Source of the DNA: Ischnura elegans
Taxonomy: Eukaryota > Arthropoda > Insecta > Odonata > Coenagrionidae
Length of the DNA stretch: 64,000 bases
Assembly: GCF_921293095.1 (NCBI RefSeq)
Contig: NC_060248.1
Coordinates: forward strand, 135,854,972 to 135,918,971
Direction of reading: 5' to 3'
In this document: positions 44,531 through 56,990 of the stretch, one piece after another
How positions within the stretch are numbered: the stretch's first letter is position 1
Layout of the letters: every line of letters begins with the position of its first letter
The notes under the pieces: model-generated
Told to the model about the DNA's origin: nothing
Database searches by the model: none
What the model saw: only the letters and a program-made list of their open reading frames with translations
Made by a program: the position numbers and the translations under genes

Positions 44531-46754
44531 CTACTTATTCTTCTTGCACATGAAACATTGGCTCGGTGAACATCGTTTCTATACCGAAGAGGAACCCAAG
44601 AACGGTGTTCTCAACTGATTTAACTCTCAGGCGACGAGCTTCTATGCAGAGGGGTTGAAGAAGCTGGTGCAGCGATAACAAAAATGCTTACAAATGAACA
44701 GCGATTATCTAGACAAGTGAACTAGGTTTGTCGCTAACTAAAAGTGCCAATGAAGTGTGTTTCATGTGAGCATATTTGTTCCTGTGACCACACGGTCCTT
44801 ACTTTAGGAATTCGCCTTGAACAACTGAAATGTAAATTTTGGCAAATGAATGCACACTAGGGGATTTATTCAGACTAACAAATATTTTTCTTATTAAGGT
44901 ACAGCATAAAAACTCTCTGCTGCTCTAACAGCTCTTGCACGCCTTAAAATCAGTTCACTTGTTATTATTCACGCGCTTACTTGATGAAATTCAACCCCTA
45001 TCAAGCATAGCAACCATTTTGGGCAGTTTACTGTAGAGTGAAATTTGACTATACGACTGATTTGACATTAGCTCCAAGCGCGAGTAGTAACAGCCAATGC
45101 TTCCTCCCCAATTCCAAGGAATATCACCGCTAAGTCCGCCAGAGGAAGGGAAAGTATAGAGCCACCTCCGAACTCTTTCAATCTTGAAATTTTGGGCGTC
45201 TGAGTATGTTTGTACTTCATCAGAAACATTGAAAAAATGATTCGGTGGACAGAAATTTTGGCCTGCAATAGAATACCTACAAAATGCTCATTGCACATCG
45301 GTAAGATTTTCAGTATTCCATCATCATATAGGACCCAACGTTATTTAAAACTCTTGACAGTACACTTTCTGCTGTATCCCTACTTTCGGATTGTTATAAT
45401 TTGTTACACTCGACCGATTTCATGCAAGAAAATGTACCAATTTACAACATCTACTCATCTACAGTATATTTTGGTCGTTTTAATTTGGAAAGACTTTTTC
45501 AGATCAAGAAAGAGTTGTTTCACTAGCCCGTGAATCGAAATTGCCAATACACTTGCAATGTACATTTCCATTTAGCCGCCAGATATTTATCGCAAAATAT
45601 GAGTCATAGATAGAAAAATAATTCTCCAAACATCCTTTTTTAGGCATTCACTTACGTAATTGGTACTTAATTGAAATGAGCATTGAACATTGACAGATGG
45701 GCTGGTGTAGCAAACGATGTAGACAGAAAATAAAACTAAATGATCTCAAGTGTCGACAATTAATTCTTAGTAAGTACTCTGGGTTTGGAAAAGAAAGCCA
45801 TCATCAAAGATTGCACTTGATCTAAAAAATATTCCGCTTAAATAAGGGAAAATGATAAAAAAATGTATTCTAACATTAATTAATTAACATGGAAAATTTA
45901 TCAGTCCATGAAATGAACCAAAGTTCACCCAGGACATTATATTTAGGTTCTAGGATAGGATATTACATTTCAATGAAAACGAAAAAATCCAAGAAATAAA
46001 ATTTAACCTCTCTTATTCACTATTAAAGAGGCGATTTCACTCAATTTTTCTGATTCTCAATTTTGTGAGGTGTAGAATTTAAGAGAAATTTAAAGCTGAG
46101 CTCACATAAAACTACTTTAATTTTAACTATTATAACAATAGTTATTAACTGACGGCTTCGCGTTTCATTACAACTAAAATATGTTAAGTGATTCCCATTC
46201 AATTAACGAGAAGCTATTCCAGGAATTTAGATGTTGAGTAGGCCGATGCAATTCTGAATACACAACCAAAAATCAATTTATGTAAGTTTTCAAAGTGGCT
46301 GAAAAATCCACTTGCCTATGAGGAATTCTTAAGCGATACATCTTTAAATGAGGGAGGAAGCAGAGGTCATGATTTATCACATGAGGATGGGTATAATGTA
46401 AGAAGGGCTGGACGACACGGAAAAGGTGGTAAAATGTCACTTGACACTCAACTGCCCCAATGGCAATACAAAGCAGGAGGTTATATTTAAAAAATTAAAT
46501 GAGTTCTTAAGAATCCATTAGTCATCCGACACCCTCCGGACCTCATACGAGCTTAGTGAAGTTTCAAAGATAAGAAACATCTCCTCATAGCGTGTGAGCA
46601 ACGAATCATCCGCCTCTAAGATTCGAGCCGTAGAACTATTATACTACATAATAAACTACGTAGCATGATACTTGAACCAATACATCACCGGAACTGTAGT
46701 GCCCTTGGGCGTTTCAATTCCCAAAATGTCGTCTTTGTGTGCAAAACCCCATGT
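44531..46754. other. Gene-free stretch
   Basis: ORFs at 45068-45298 (minus) and 45210-45533 (plus) overlap and match nothing known. No repeat recognised. Confidence 0.3.
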
Positions 46755-47110
46755 GAGTAGCCTCTATTCTAGGCGAGACGTGGGCGAGGCATTCTTCGGA
46801 GAATATGAGGAAGCATTTTGAAGTTGGGTCTATTAGGTGCTATCAAAACATTTTTCAAGTTTTCAAAGATATCAAAGTTTTTAAATTACTTTCTCCGGTA
46901 CATGGAGTTTGCGGTGTAAAAACTCCCAGTTGTATGCGAGCATAAAGAGAACAAAATATTGGAAAACAAACGCCTTTGTAAGGTTTCAGTTTCAAGAAGA
47001 GAACAAAATGTTGCAGACGAAAGCATTCAGGTAGTTCCTGAGCTGCCCGTTTCAGACGATATTGAACTTTGTGTTGGATAATTTTTAGCGGCCAAATGTA
47101 GTCGATCAAA
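46755..47110 (+). repeat. Unclassified dispersed repeat, copy 2
   Basis: Same orientation as copy 1, about 110 bp longer. The extra length includes a local near-duplication of an AGAGAACAAAATrTTG word at about 46947 and 46997. Confidence 0.6.
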
Positions 47111-47404
47111 CATAATATACTACAAAATAAAATGAAAAAAACAAAATAAAACACATTTTCATAAAAAGATGGAAACATGAAACGTGAGATCGTTTCTAGC
47201 TTTCACAGGCCAGAAAACTTAATTGATATTCGAAGGATGGTCATCGACGCATTAAGAATCAGCGGAATAGGATGGCATGAAATGGTAGAAGGAAAAGAGT
47301 GGAAGTCTCAGAATTATAATCATAGAATCGCTAAATGGTTACGCAAAAAATAAAGTTGGCATTTTACTAAGAAAGACCGCCGATTAAAAAGGAACCTAAA
47401 TTTA
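47111..47404. other. Spacer, nothing recognised
   Basis: AT-rich; no conserved signal. Confidence 0.3.
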
Positions 47405-48255
47405 CATCTACATAATACCCTGCGAGCCACCTCTACGGTGTTTGGCAAGGGGTGATCAATCACCAGCATACAGCATGCAATTGGACTCCCACATGCACAA
47501 AACACTGCCCAAAAAGCGTCACATATACTGAAAAATCATACTACCATATGCTGTTAGAAATAACAATAAAATTAAGAAGCATGCATTAAGTTTTACATAG
47601 TTTCGTAGGCTACACTACAAGTCTTCTAATCTATTTTATGAGTTCTATCGCTGCCGTTATAATCTCTTATTGATCGTGGAAAAAAAGACATTCTGAATCT
47701 GTCTCTTCTACAGTCTATCTCTCTTATTTAATTTACATGATGTGATCTTCCGTATTATGTTGGCGTACGTAAGATACGGCTAACTTCGTTAGAAAAGACA
47801 CTGCTCTTGAATGTATCTAAAAGGTTTAGTCTCTTTTTCAATCTCCGGTCCGACAGAGATTCCCATCCGAGTTTATCTAAGAGGTCAGTTACACTAACAA
47901 GACTATCGTAACGACCTTTCACATACCTGGCAGATCTTCTTTGCACGCGTTGTAACTCTGTTATTAAGCCTTTTTCATGAGGGTCCCAAACACTGGCAGC
48001 GTATTCCAAATGTGGTCTAACGAGGGAAAAGTAGCTAATTTCTCTCACTTTGTCGTCGCACTTTCCTAATATTCTTTTAACAAAACCCATTTTACGATTA
48101 GCTTGACCGGTTATTTCTCGAATATGTTAATTCCACGATAGATCATTATTGAACCTAACTCCTAGATATTTCACGGATTCAACAGTCTCTAATTGGGTAC
48201 CCCGAATTATATAGCTACGTTGTAGGGAGTTGTTCTTCTTCCAGAAATTCATTAC
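47405..48255 (-). mobile_element. LINE 3' end, family B, with RT C-terminal coding
   Basis: The minus strand starts inside the RT C-terminal region near 48255 (ETVESVKYLGVRFNND) and continues through the ORF below. The 3' UTR shares long stretches with 30340-30720 and ends CCTTGCCAAACACCG, GAGGTGGCTCGCAGGG, then TATTATGTAGATGTA at 47405. This copy gives the complete 3' terminus of family B and lets the other tails be recognised. Confidence 0.88.
47755..48090 (-). pseudogene. Family B LINE ORF2 C-terminus
   Basis: 111 codons open: GFVKRILGKCDDKVREISYF, then LVRPHLEYAASVWDPH, QRVQRRSARYVKGRYD, and the end VFSNEVSRILRTPT with a natural stop. The LVRPHLEYASxVWDPH..QRRxARF signature is the C-terminal region of CR1/L2-group ORF2 proteins. 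Upstream coding is broken by a stop near 48130, and the polymerase core is absent through 5' truncation. Confidence 0.85.
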
Positions 48256-48439
48256 GACCTACTGTTCAATGAAGTGTTAGTTATGGTGAAGACAGAAACC
48301 AAAACCCAAAATTACTGCAAGCCCATAACAAATTTTTTATGAGATTCAGAAGACCACACACTCCTGGCAGATCTTCTTTGCAGTGTGCTTGGCCTGAGTC
48401 CGGCGACCGGCGAGTTTTTGGAACAGCAAAACGGCGAAA

Positions 48440-48751
48440 TTAAGCCCCTATGATTTTTTCACATTTCCCAGAATCAAGAATATGCAACGAGGAAAGCGCT
48501 TCAAGACGTCTGAAGAAGCGGTTGATGCCTACAAAACAGCCATTGTGACCACCTCTACTTCGGAATGGAATAAATGTTATAACGACTGGTTCCATCGAAT
48601 GCAAAAGAGTATTGACTATATTGGAGAGTACTTTGAAAAACAAAAATTGCGTTATTTTACCGCTTATAGTTTTCTTCACCACCAACACTTAAAAGGATGC
48701 CCTCGTAAATTCGAAGACATACATAAACATTACGGAAAAGTAGAGTATTAA
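48440..48751 (+). pseudogene. mariner-family transposase C-terminal fragment
   Basis: The frame from about 48447 reads SPYDFFTFPRIKNMQRGKRF, then KTSEEAVDAY, EWNKCYNDWFHRMQKSIDYI and GEYFEKQ. The YDFF stretch holds the last catalytic Asp of the mariner D,D,D triad, and the rest is the usual C-terminus ending EYFEK. The natural end is near 48650; the remaining residues to 48751 are read-through. No inverted repeats were found. The piece is directly followed by an old RTE-1 fragment. Confidence 0.8.
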
Positions 48752-50560
48752 TGAAGGATAGGGAAGGACCACTTCAAAACAATGAGCGTAAGATTTATTA
48801 TCGCGAGTGACAAAAACGGAGAACTTATGAGTGAAAAGTTGTGATCGAATGTCGTGTGCGTCCATCAGAGGAGAACAGTGATCGTCCTCATGACCTCTAG
48901 AGATTGCGAAGAGAGCGTCGGGTGCTGCCTTAGCCTTCTCTCCTTGAGTGGATAACCTTAGACGAAGTATAGTTTAACTCCAGCATCCGCAGATATACCT
49001 AGACCACACACAACTTACTGAGCCTACCTCTTAATCGTATGCAATCAAAGCGAGAATCAAGGTATTTTTTCGGATTACATTAAAAAGAAAACCGCGACCA
49101 ACAGCGACTAAAAGTTACATGGATTTATTTGGGAAACACTATTTGTTGTTCTTGATATACGATTACGTTAAATTAAGTTCTTCAACGCCGTCAATACTGG
49201 TCGAGTCTAATGTTGACTTATGTCAAAGAGGACCCCGTTCTGAGATCTCATCCTTGACGGTTGATAACCAGTTCATGAGAAAGATGCTGCCTTTTGCCAT
49301 TAGTGCACGCGGCATAGAAAATTTATTGAAATCTTTGTCCAAATAATTCACCAGGACCAGACGAAATCCCTTCTCACGTGTATAAAGAAATAGTCGTAGA
49401 TACAGCTCTCTCTTTGCTCCTTATATTCAGAAAATTCAAAAGGAAACATGAAGTATCTAACGACTGGAAATTGCCAATGGAATGCCGATATTCTAAAATG
49501 GAGCCTAATTTAAGAGATGGATTGAAAATCTGGAAGAGTTGTAAAAAGAAGGGAGACTCAATATTAAAGCAATCGGAAATGATATATAGTTTATAGAAGA
49601 TGAAATGAGAAGCCAAATAATAAGACCAGTATTTGACGGAGCAGAAGCATGGGTTGGAATTAAACGCTAAGAATCATGAAATAATTCGGGGTACTTAACG
49701 AGGTGCTTGACAGGTAAATCATCCACAATTTATTTAAAAGAAACAGATTAGGGTGATTAAATTAGGACCCAGCTATGAATAATCACAAATTAAGAACGGA
49801 GTGAGACAAATGTGTGCTATTTATTCCTTAATTTCAAAGTTAACAGCTGGAAAAAGCATTGATGAAATCAAATAGAAGCCTTCATGAGTCTTAAAGGCGA
49901 GCATTTTATTGATGTGTAAAATTTAGCCGAGTCTAAACAAAATAAAAAAGTGCAAATGTGTGGGACAGATACCAATGTCATCTGGAAATCACCATCAAAT
50001 ATTCGAGTGTAGCAAAACATAAGAAGTCAAGAATAACATAAAGATTGGGAAACAAACACTGGAAGATGCCGACCAGTTATACAATTTGTGAAGCACAATA
50101 ATCAGGGATGGAAGAAGCAAGAAAGAAATAATCAGTAGAATATCCCAGGGGTAGAGATCTTATCAGAAAAATAAAAGATCTACATTCTTGTCATAGCAGG
50201 ATATGTTCTTACTTAAATGATACTACTTAGCTTACTGATTACAAAATAAGGAAACCATTCATCTGGACATAATATTGGAGTATGCATCCTTATGGTATTG
50301 AATAATGGACATTGGACAATATCAGACGGAGAGAAACTGATGGCTTTCGGCTACATGAAAATTCATCTACTCACATCAACATGGAAATTTAATCACAATT
50401 GAATAATGGATCGACTGAGTGAGGACTGTGGAATTCTTCAGATGAGTGTGGTAGAATAGAAACCAATTGAAAACTTTAATTAGAAGATAGACCAATATAA
50501 TCTGACGTATCTTGAAGCATTAATCTTGATGGCCTGATGAATTCAATATTATAGTTGTCA
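48752..50560 (+). mobile_element. Old, degenerate RTE-1 copy, interrupted
   Basis: 48752-48845 matches the RTE-1 linker around 7178-7258 (GGAC/AACCACT, GCGTAAGAT, ACAAAAACGGAGAAC). 49620-50560 follows RTE-1 from about 7790 to 8930: ATCATCCACAATTTAT, GGAGTGAGACAA, AGAAGTCAAGAATAACATAA, GGAAGAAGCAAGAAAGAAAT and GGCCTGATGA. Stops occur throughout. The 7260-7790 equivalent is replaced by other sequence, including a CR1-like RT fragment. This is the oldest RTE copy in the window. Confidence 0.75.
49210..49500 (+). pseudogene. CR1-like LINE RT N-terminal fragment
   Basis: The frame at 49119-49346 ends FAISARGIENLLKSL; in the next frame NNSPGPDEIPSHVYKEIV and LLIFRKFK follow, then NDWKLP. This is the beginning of a CR1/jockey-type RT (the SPGPDGI box and the DW.A..V.P region). 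One frameshift falls near 49345. It lies inside the span of the old RTE-1 copy and shows no LINE tail. Confidence 0.65.
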
Positions 50561-53109
50561 ACATAGCAAGCAGAATACATTTTTTGCATGTTGCAATTCA
50601 TTCATTAATCACTAACTACCAAAAATTTTCGCTTTCGATTGCAAACTAATATTAATTATTTCAAACTTATCATAAAATTGCAGATTGTGGAATGCCTTTT
50701 TCCCTTCATCTTATCCCTCACTTAAATTATTCTAATGAATTGATATTTCGGACCTGAACGAGCAGGTCCATTACATACATTAGTGAAATAAAAATAATCC
50801 ACAACGGAAGTACTCTTGTACGTGACCAAAGACATTTCTACAGTTTAGAGCAAGTACCCTCGACAGTTAAACACTAGAATAAATCAACTCCGCCAAGATA
50901 AAATAGGTTCCACTAGTATAGTAAATGACTTACGATGCTTTTACTACTGTCAATGCTGTCTGCATGCATTTCTTGGCATGACATAGCTCATGCTACGCTA
51001 GCTTTTATTTTTCTATAACTAATAGTTTATTTGCATGGTAGCATGTTCGTGTCCTTAGAATACTCCTTGTTTCTGGTTAAACCGCATCTGTCCTGTGTGC
51101 TTGTGTCCGGCAAGCGAGCGCGTGTCTGGTTAAGGCTAAGATGAGTATTAACTAAAAGTATGGAACTACCCCGTTAAACACACCATAGTAATGGCTTGCA
51201 CGGGAACATGCAGTTGTAGATGAAGGCAATGAACGCAAGACAACTGAATGACAAAAGAGTGGATCGGAAAACGTATTTAAGGAATTAGAAACGATGGGTA
51301 AACAACTAAATTTAAGAGTATCTATCCCAGTCCACATTGAATAATAAAATATTTAAATATATTTACTCAAAATTTAAGGGAGCTACGTAACGCTACAATT
51401 TTTTTCTCCTAGTTGCCTTCTTAGACACCATAGCCACGTAGGATCAAACTAGTAAATCAGGTGAGTATTCGTAGAATAGAACACTGTTGGAAAATAGTAA
51501 AAAATGAAGTATCGTCCACTTAAAATAATATCACGTAATAAGTTTGTCGAACTGCATCGGTTTTCGCTAACATGTAGCGACTAAGAGAGAAAAGAAATAC
51601 AGAAGATCTATGCATGGGAATATTTGAAGATTTATCAAATAATTTCCATTAAGTGAATGGTATTTACTCACCGTATTTCTTTCGGCTTCCTCTTCTTCGC
51701 AACCACATCGCAATGACTCATTAAACCCCTCCCGTTTCCCGAAATTGACCCGCTACCCCAAAATTACTCGTGCACCTGAAAATCATAAGTTCCCATTAAA
51801 GGCAGGCAATATCTAATAATTTAACGGTTACAGTTAACATATGGGATAACTAAAGGATGATGGTGAAGGTAAAGGCTACAACAAATTATTATACTAACGA
51901 CGTCAATGGTTAAATGTGTGGAAAAATTAAATGCCAAATAAAGCGCTGTAAATCCAATTCCGATCGCCAATATTATCTCTCTCATAGGAACTACATGGCC
52001 AGCTACATCAGAGAGGTTTCGAAATGGCAGTGATATGTCTGACCGAAATGAGTCGATTGCAAATTGCCTAGGCTGAAATATCAAAGACTTTGTAAAATAC
52101 CTTTTAAATAATATAATTATGTCAAATATTAATTACTAGCCATTCAGGTAGCCATACTATAGCAATATTAAGAGACAAATAAGGATTGATAGCTGGCAAA
52201 ACGAAGTTATCACTGATAGGAGCTTCATTTTTAGTTTCAGATTATCTCATAATCAATAGCAAAGCAGTGTGGCTGGCATGAAATGCATTGTTTCGAATTT
52301 AATGTTAATTTGCCCTTGTAAAAATGGATCTAAGAACCGGAGTACTGAAAGTAAGCTACCGGATTGCCGTTAAGACCACAATTCCTGTAATCAAACCGCT
52401 ATTTATGACGTTCTAAGAAACACGATAAATGTCAAGTATTACTACTCTCATGTCACTTGTATCAAAGGTCGACACACCATCACGGAATACAATTTTCAGA
52501 AGTTATTACATATTACACTCATAAAGACATTACACTCGTATATGAATACATGCGTACTCAGTAAGCGGGCCAAATGAGTTGAATAATGGAGTATTCGTCA
52601 ATTAAAACGCTTTGGCGGCAAATGAAGAATGACGTTTAGTCCATCGTCGATATAATTTTCACAAAAGAAATTACTTCGAAATTCACAGGGCGGGGAGTGA
52701 ATACTTTCGATTTTAATCGGAGAGGATTCTTCCCTATCACTGGCGTTCTTTAAAAAACTACTCCAGAAGATATTTTAACCTAGAGGCACAATCCTCACGT
52801 GGCATTAAAAGAGTGAGTTTTGACACGACTGAAGTAATAAAAATTGTTAATTCAAAATAATACACACTATCGTCACGAATACATCATGAAGTTGAAGAAA
52901 TAGTTATAGCAAATTATCCTCTACTTCAAAGAATTGAAAAGACATTGAATATTACACAAAAATGCTTAACCAAAAGAATAGTGTAGGTACTCACCTCTTA
53001 ACCCAAAGAGAGCTTGCCGCGAAGTGAAGTGCAGAGGCAGCGGGGACTACTGACTATGTCGGACACATGACGAAGGCCGGTGACGTCACGATATTTTCGA
53101 ACTGATTTC
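50561..53109. other. Gene-free stretch
   Basis: 50810-51060 faintly resembles the family B-like sequence at 56680-56900 (shared CTGCATGyATTTyTTGGCAT), too weak to call. Nothing else recognised. Confidence 0.35.
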
Positions 53110-53285
53110 TTATTAAGACGATAAAAAAACCTAGAAACCGCTAAATACCTTATATTTTATGTATAAATTTAAACATTATCAATCAAAATCCATCAATAAA
53201 TAATATTATATTAAATATTATTAGAAACTGTATCGCGCGGAAAATCAATAATCGACTGAACCAATAAGATTTGTTCCGAAGGAGG
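53110..53285 (+). repeat. Unclassified dispersed repeat pair, copy 1
   Basis: Same orientation as 55365-55545. The shared order is TTAAGAC, AAAAACCTAGA, AACmTTATCrATyAAAA, CAATAAATA, then GCGCGGAAAA, CAATAmTCG and AATAAGATT. Identity is moderate. No ORF spans it. Confidence 0.6.
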
Positions 53286-55364
53286 CGATGTAATACAAAA
53301 TTGCGCCAAATTTCTTTAACGGCCAACGGCCACAACACACGTGGAACAATATTCTAGAATATTCTCGTCTTCTACAAAGGTCAGTGCGACTACAGAATAC
53401 GTCATCGCATAACGAGAGAAGATTGATCGGACGAAAAGTTACTCAGCGGTAGGCATTCAACTGTCATGTCGTTTCCAATCCAACACCCCTTCCCCTACTT
53501 GCGAAGAAAACACAACACATCCCAGTCCCTCAATAGCCGTTACTTCGGTAGTATCACATTTTTACATATTTGAACTCTTTAAAATTAATTTTCTACTCTT
53601 TTTGAACCGTTTCTCAGTTCTTTGGAGTCACCGACTATTTCCGGGGAAGGAGGATCGAGAGCGATAACTACAAGCTATCAACAGAAATACAAAGAAGAAA
53701 TTCAACAGCGTAGGCTGAGGTAAGTAAGTAGATGTAATGGTATAGTGAGCAGAGATGATAACTGTAATTTTGGCCTATTCACGTTTATACAAAATCTGAT
53801 GTCACTGATTATTATGTCACTTATATAACTCATCACGTAAAATTATTACATACGAGAGTGAATAGCGGATGAATCAGTTCATTGATAATGCGGAGTTAGT
53901 GAGTGGAAAGAGAACATATTAATCCCGTAATGCGATAATTGCATAAGTGAGAAGGATGATTTTGTTCGCATTAGTGCATAAAAATGCTCCCCTTCACTAT
54001 TCACTTCATTACCATCGATGTATCTAATTTGGTTGCGTTAACATTATGAATGCCTTACAAGTGAACGAGAGCCACATTGAGCCTAACATAGCCTGTATTC
54101 AATTCAAGGATCGTATTAATTCATCGCTTAGGGATAATACGGGCCAATTCTACGTCGGATCTATGTATTATTTCTGTAGTAAAGATCCTATGAAACGAAT
54201 TTATTCTATCGACATCCCAGCTTTATGCCAGCTTCGTATGAATTTGTTTCCATTATCTCATAACTGCTGCCTTGGTTCGATTGCAGATAAACTATCAAAT
54301 GACAAAAACATATTATTTGTTATCTTATTAATTGGTCAAGCATTGACGGTGAAACAGATACAGTGCCAAAATAGACCTTTAACTACCAATAAAGATATCC
54401 AATCTCCGAAAGGATATATGTTGTTAAATTCAATCAGCAATGTGATCATCATCTATTTTGCCTTAGGTAACGCTAAGCTTTCAAAGAGTTATTCTATTTT
54501 TCATGTTTGAAGTTGGAAGACCTTTCTTGGCCAAAATAAAGAGTCATAAATTCTGATTAATTATGCCTTTAGTCTTTCTTCCGAAAGACGACGAAATGAA
54601 TAACTCTTGAATGCAATATAAAATTAATTTTAATAAATAATAAATTAAATATATAATAAATATAATTATAATCAATAATAAATAAATATAAATGATAAAT
54701 TAAATGAAGTAGTACATATTTACTTTATACAGATTCGCTGCCCAGATACCATTGCCCGGGTGGGATAGTCTGATGGCGTCTTTATTATGGAAAAGGGATT
54801 GCTTAATGATACATTGCAAGAAACAATGGAGCATCTATTACCGACTGGATACATAATTAACCTTTGAAAGCTACTACTTTAAGGAGCGACTGATGGAATT
54901 GACTTCTTTCCGTGAAGGCAGTCCAAATTCGTGGTCCTCATCGTCGAATATTAGTAGAGGTAAGTAATGTCATTATCATTTCATCAGTCGAATTGATCAG
55001 TTTGTCACGACTAACATTAAAAATCGTTCATTTTGTTGACTGTATTAGTGAATAATAGTTTTGAAAAGGCATCTTGAGGAGGCTAAAATACGTTTTTATT
55101 TAATTATAAATTTTGGCTTGGTTTGGTGTCTACTCTCAACTACTTTCAGTCACAATTACTTGTGCACTTTGAAACCCACTGAGAGGTATACCTTTAAGAG
55201 GTTCATAGATTTTAATCAACGCATTTTGTATGAGAGTGTTTATGAATGTTTCACCGAAAATTCATACGGCGAGGTTTTCTTATTAGTGTTGTGAACAAGA
55301 ACCCTACATGTAAATTCAAATGGTTGCGTGATTCAATAATATAGTCGTAGCCAACTAAAACCGA
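53286..55364. other. Mostly gene-free; two orphan ORFs
   Basis: 54046-54510 (+) is a 154-codon ATG-initiated ORF with ordinary composition, Cys scattered, and a hydrophobic stretch ILFVILLIGQALTV; a second hydrophobic patch lies near the C-terminus. I recognise no family, and the neighbours give no context. 55061-55294 (+) is a 77-codon ORF. An AT-only patch covers 54610-54710. Either ORF may be chance. Confidence 0.35.
54046..54510 (+). CDS. Orphan ORF, 154 codons, unknown
   Basis: This is the longest intact ATG-initiated frame outside recognised elements on the plus strand in this half of the window. It has several Cys and a central hydrophobic segment of about 14 residues, too short for a clear membrane span. 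There is no signal peptide, no known motif, and no splice-site or promoter evidence. It lies between two copies of an unclassified repeat. It may be non-coding. Confidence 0.2.
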   Translation: MNALQVNESHIEPNIACIQFKDRINSSLRDNTGQFYVGSMYYFCSKDPMKRIYSIDIPALCQLRMNLFPLSHNCCLGSIADKLSNDKNILFVILLIGQALTVKQIQCQNRPLTTNKDIQSPKGYMLLNSISNVIIIYFALGNAKLSKSYSIFHV

Positions 55365-55545
55365 TTTATTTTTAAGACAAATAAAAACCTAGATACGGCT
55401 AAACAAAAGATACCGCTAGATTTAAGGTTTTATTTAAACTTTATCGATTAAAATAATTCAATAAATACAATGATATTAAATTTAACAAAAGATTATGCCG
55501 CGCGGAAAAACAATACTCGGCTTAACGAATAAGATTCATTCATAA
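55365..55545 (+). repeat. Unclassified dispersed repeat pair, copy 2
   Basis: See 53110-53285; this copy is slightly longer because of an insertion after AAACCTAGATACGGCTAAAC. Confidence 0.6.
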
Positions 55546-56679
55546 GGAGTCGTGATATTTCCATATTCGAGATATTTTGAGACCTTTAAGCGTGAGAGAC
55601 GCTGACTAAATATTCGCCGAACCCTTGAATATTCTGATGAGAACCACGATGAGTCCTAGAAATAACCTAGAACGTTTTCTCAGATTTACTTTAGCTCTAA
55701 AACGGCTTTGAAATTTACAATGGACTAACAATAAGTGAAAAAGCGTAAAAAAAATTGAAAGGGAATAGTGTTTGATAAACAAATGAAAGAAAAATGAAGG
55801 GCAGGAATCTTGAGTTAACATAATATATGGCTTGTGTTGCCGGTATACGGTTGACTCTATGCAAAGGATTTATCGAAGGTAATTTCCATTGACAATTCAA
55901 GGGAATACTTGATATAAATGGTGAAGGCTGATACTTGTGGAAGCATATGGTAAAATATGAAGTCAAGATACCATACACTTTTCCAAATAAATATTTATTT
56001 AAAAATAAGTCAAATGCTTCACTGCACTGCAGCATCATCAGTTGTCAAGAGTTAAGTGAATTATGCTAACTCGATTTCAAGTAATAATATATGTGGAAAA
56101 GTGCAAGTTGTCTTTACTTCATACCCTGCAAAAGAAAGCTTCAGATAATATGCAAAGGAAGTAATATGTCGGTAAAGAGGTATAACCACGATTATAACCA
56201 TAATTTACAATATATATATATATATTCGGACGAGCGTTAGTGACACGTCCTTACAAGTCGTGTCATTCAGGAGAGAGATAGATATTGGTGGTGACATCGC
56301 ATGAGTCGCGGTCAAATAGGGTCCTGCTGGCCGCGATCACTGCTTCACGTAGGTTTGAACGTTCATGTGTCAACATCGCAGTGGGAATAGGAAAAGCTTA
56401 TCTACTGCCGAAGACCGAATGCGTTTCTCACTCCAACCCACTTCTTCCACGTGGTGACAGTTATGCTCACCTCTCTCTCCCTAATTCCGCTCAATACATA
56501 CTTACCGAATAATTTTGCTAGCACGTCAATTCGGAAAGTCAAAGCGATTGAAGGGCAAACCTAAGATCAAATATTTTGCGAAAATTTCAGGTAGAATACT
56601 ATTTGCCTGATGTTCAAGATATTTTAGAAAGCCTAATTATTATAGTAGAAACGATCACTGGGATAAGATTAGGGACATA
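55546..56679. other. Gene-free stretch with a PLE-like relic
   Basis: 56000-56045 read on the minus strand gives ACAACTGATGATGCTGCAGT, then GCAGTGAAGCATTTGACTTA. This looks like a PLE hammerhead whose GAAA has become GAAG. A TA run lies at about 56211-56225. Nothing else recognised. Confidence 0.35.
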
Positions 56680-56990
56680 GACTACAGAACCGATAGATTT
56701 AAGATGTCGTTTTTTCCGCGTAATAACTGAGAAAGTTTAGCTCTAAGACACCTTGACGTGGACTAGATAAAATAGGTAATGTATTTTAGATAACGATTTC
56801 TTATAATTCTCAGAACTATGTATCTGCATGTATTTTTTTGGCATGTTACAATTGATACATGACTCTTATTATGCTAACTATTCGTTCACTATTATTGGCA
56901 TGGAATCACCCCCTACCACACACCCTAGGGGTGCTATCACTTCACCTCTTGTATGTTTAACTTGTAGATTTAACTTGCACACATTTTATT
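56680..56990 (+). mobile_element. LINE 3' end, family B-like, diverged
   Basis: A CGTTTTTTCC block analogous to the family B 3' UTR is followed by GGCATGGAATCACCCCCTAC, then CACACACCCTAGGGGTG and an end with TTGTAGATTTA. The order matches family B tails but identity is low. Confidence 0.5.
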
